Of a stretch of 64,000 bases of DNA, positions 63,327 through 64,000 are shown one piece after another. The stretch lies in the NCBI RefSeq assembly GCF_902498995.1, contig NZ_CABVLY010000005.1:124001-188000 (forward strand), in the 5' to 3' direction. The stretch's first letter is position 1. The number at the start of each line of letters is the position of its first letter. A program made the translations under genes and the position numbers. The notes under the pieces were generated by a model. The model saw only the letters and a program-made list of their open reading frames with translations, did no database searches and had not been told where the DNA came from. Source of the DNA: Burkholderia anthina. Lineage in GTDB: Bacteria > Pseudomonadota > Gammaproteobacteria > Burkholderiales > Burkholderiaceae.

Positions 63327-64000
63327 ATGTTGCACGTCACGTCCACCTCGTCCCCTTCCCGGCCGGGCGCGCCGCTGGAACGCGGCCTGAATGACCCAGG
63401 CCGGTTGCTGTTCGCGTCCGGAGACATCGACGAGGTTCGGTCGATGGTGGGGCGCGTCATGAAACCGCACAGCCTCAAGATCACCGGCGGCAGCGAGCGG
63501 CTGGATGCGCGTATGCATTTCATGCCGTTGGGCGACGTATCCGTGAGCCGGCTGCGCTACGGCTCTGCCGTGGAGATCGACCCCGGTCCGCTCGAAGATT
63601 TCTTTTTGGTGCAGATGCCCCTGATCGGAAGTGCGGCGATCGACAGCGGAGCGCAGCATATCGACTCGTTCCCGGAGCTAGCGTCCGTCCTCAGTCCCGA
63701 CGATGAAACGGTCATGAGATGGGCTACCGGAAACGACCAGCTCATGCTGCGTATTTCGCGGTCGTTGCTGGAACGGACACTGGTAGGCCAGCTGAATCAT
63801 CCCCTTGAAAGTCCGTTGCACTTCGAGCTCGGTTTCCGCTGGCGAGACACCCCGCTCTGGCAATGCCTGCTGAATTATCTGATGGATTGCTCAGTGCAGT
63901 GCCCAGCTCTGGGCGAACACAAGCTCGTTGTCAACCACATCGAGCAACTGGTCGCGTCCACGCTGCTTTCCACGCAACGACACAACTACAGTGATGCCCC
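63327..64000 (+). CDS. AraC-family transcriptional regulator (3' end cut by window edge)
   Basis: 224 codons are visible from ATG 63327. They form the ligand-binding N-terminal region of the AraC_binding_2 type (VGRVMKPHSLKITGGSERLDARMHF..., then LRYGSAVEIDPGPLEDFFLVQMPLIGSAAI). This domain is common in activators of aromatic catabolic operons. The DNA-binding helix-turn-helix pair should lie beyond the window. It is divergent from the nine-gene aromatic operon with 438 bp between, so it is its likely activator. Confidence 0.85.
   Translation, partial: MLHVTSTSSPSRPGAPLERGLNDPGRLLFASGDIDEVRSMVGRVMKPHSLKITGGSERLDARMHFMPLGDVSVSRLRYGSAVEIDPGPLEDFFLVQMPLIGSAAIDSGAQHIDSFPELASVLSPDDETVMRWATGNDQLMLRISRSLLERTLVGQLNHPLESPLHFELGFRWRDTPLWQCLLNYLMDCSVQCPALGEHKLVVNHIEQLVASTLLSTQRHNYSDA

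Overview
The window looks like a secondary-replicon segment of a Burkholderia-type betaproteobacterium, probably Burkholderia cepacia complex or a close relative. The evidence is very high GC with strong third-position GC bias (so almost every gene casts long antisense shadow ORFs), dense transport, regulator and catabolic content, a DUF3331 protein typical of that group, and a SoxR-linked RND pump. This is a judgement from protein style, not from a database match. There are no rRNA or tRNA genes, no CRISPR array, and no recognisable insertion sequence or phage module.

Layout. 1-3.3 kb: a partial isochorismatase-like hydrolase, an MFS transporter, a decayed strip with two gene remnants, and an SDR oxidoreductase. 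3.4-10.3 kb: an NCS1 permease, a GST, a free-standing C-terminal relative of pyruvate dehydrogenase E1, a MarR regulator and a full-length AceE paralogue. A shared TTGCAATTGCAA-type operator links the last four. 10.4-16.8 kb: an RND efflux operon (adaptor, pump, outer membrane factor) divergent from soxR, with a textbook 19-bp-spacer SoxR promoter. 16.9-21.2 kb: SDR/LysR and TetR/NADH-dehydrogenase-like divergent pairs and DUF3331. 21.5-26.3 kb: a secreted HbpS/GlcG-like protein and a three-subunit membrane dehydrogenase (small subunit, FAD/GMC subunit, tri-haem cytochrome c), with a perfect 36-bp palindrome upstream. 26.4-38.7 kb: a DctA-type carrier, gamma-glutamyltransferase with divergent RpiR, an ABC importer pair with no binding protein, a Pit phosphate transporter with a Pho box, a phosphoesterase-cupredoxin pair and a patatin.

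38.9-45.8 kb: a sigma-54 enhancer-binding regulator next to a six-gene operon (two FlK-like hotdog thioesterases, PaaK-like CoA ligase, enoyl-CoA hydratase, HAD dehalogenase-like protein, orphan binding protein). The operon is preceded by an exact -24/-12 promoter. 46.1-51.8 kb: ArsR with an Old Yellow Enzyme, GNAT, LysE exporter, chemoreceptor and flavin reductase.

51.8-64 kb: a nine-gene catabolic operon divergent from an AraC-type regulator (cut by the window edge). It encodes an IorAB-type 2-oxoacid:ferredoxin oxidoreductase, a 4HBT thioesterase, a fused salicylyl-CoA 5-hydroxylase / aminobenzoyl-CoA monooxygenase-like enzyme, a gentisate dioxygenase, an FAH-family hydrolase, a nitrilase, a maleate isomerase and a MarR regulator. 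The lower half reads as aryl-CoA to gentisate, maleylpyruvate, maleate and fumarate. There is no CoA ligase in the operon, so the aryl-CoA may come from oxidative decarboxylation of an aryl 2-oxoacid by IorAB. This is the best candidate for an undescribed system in the window.
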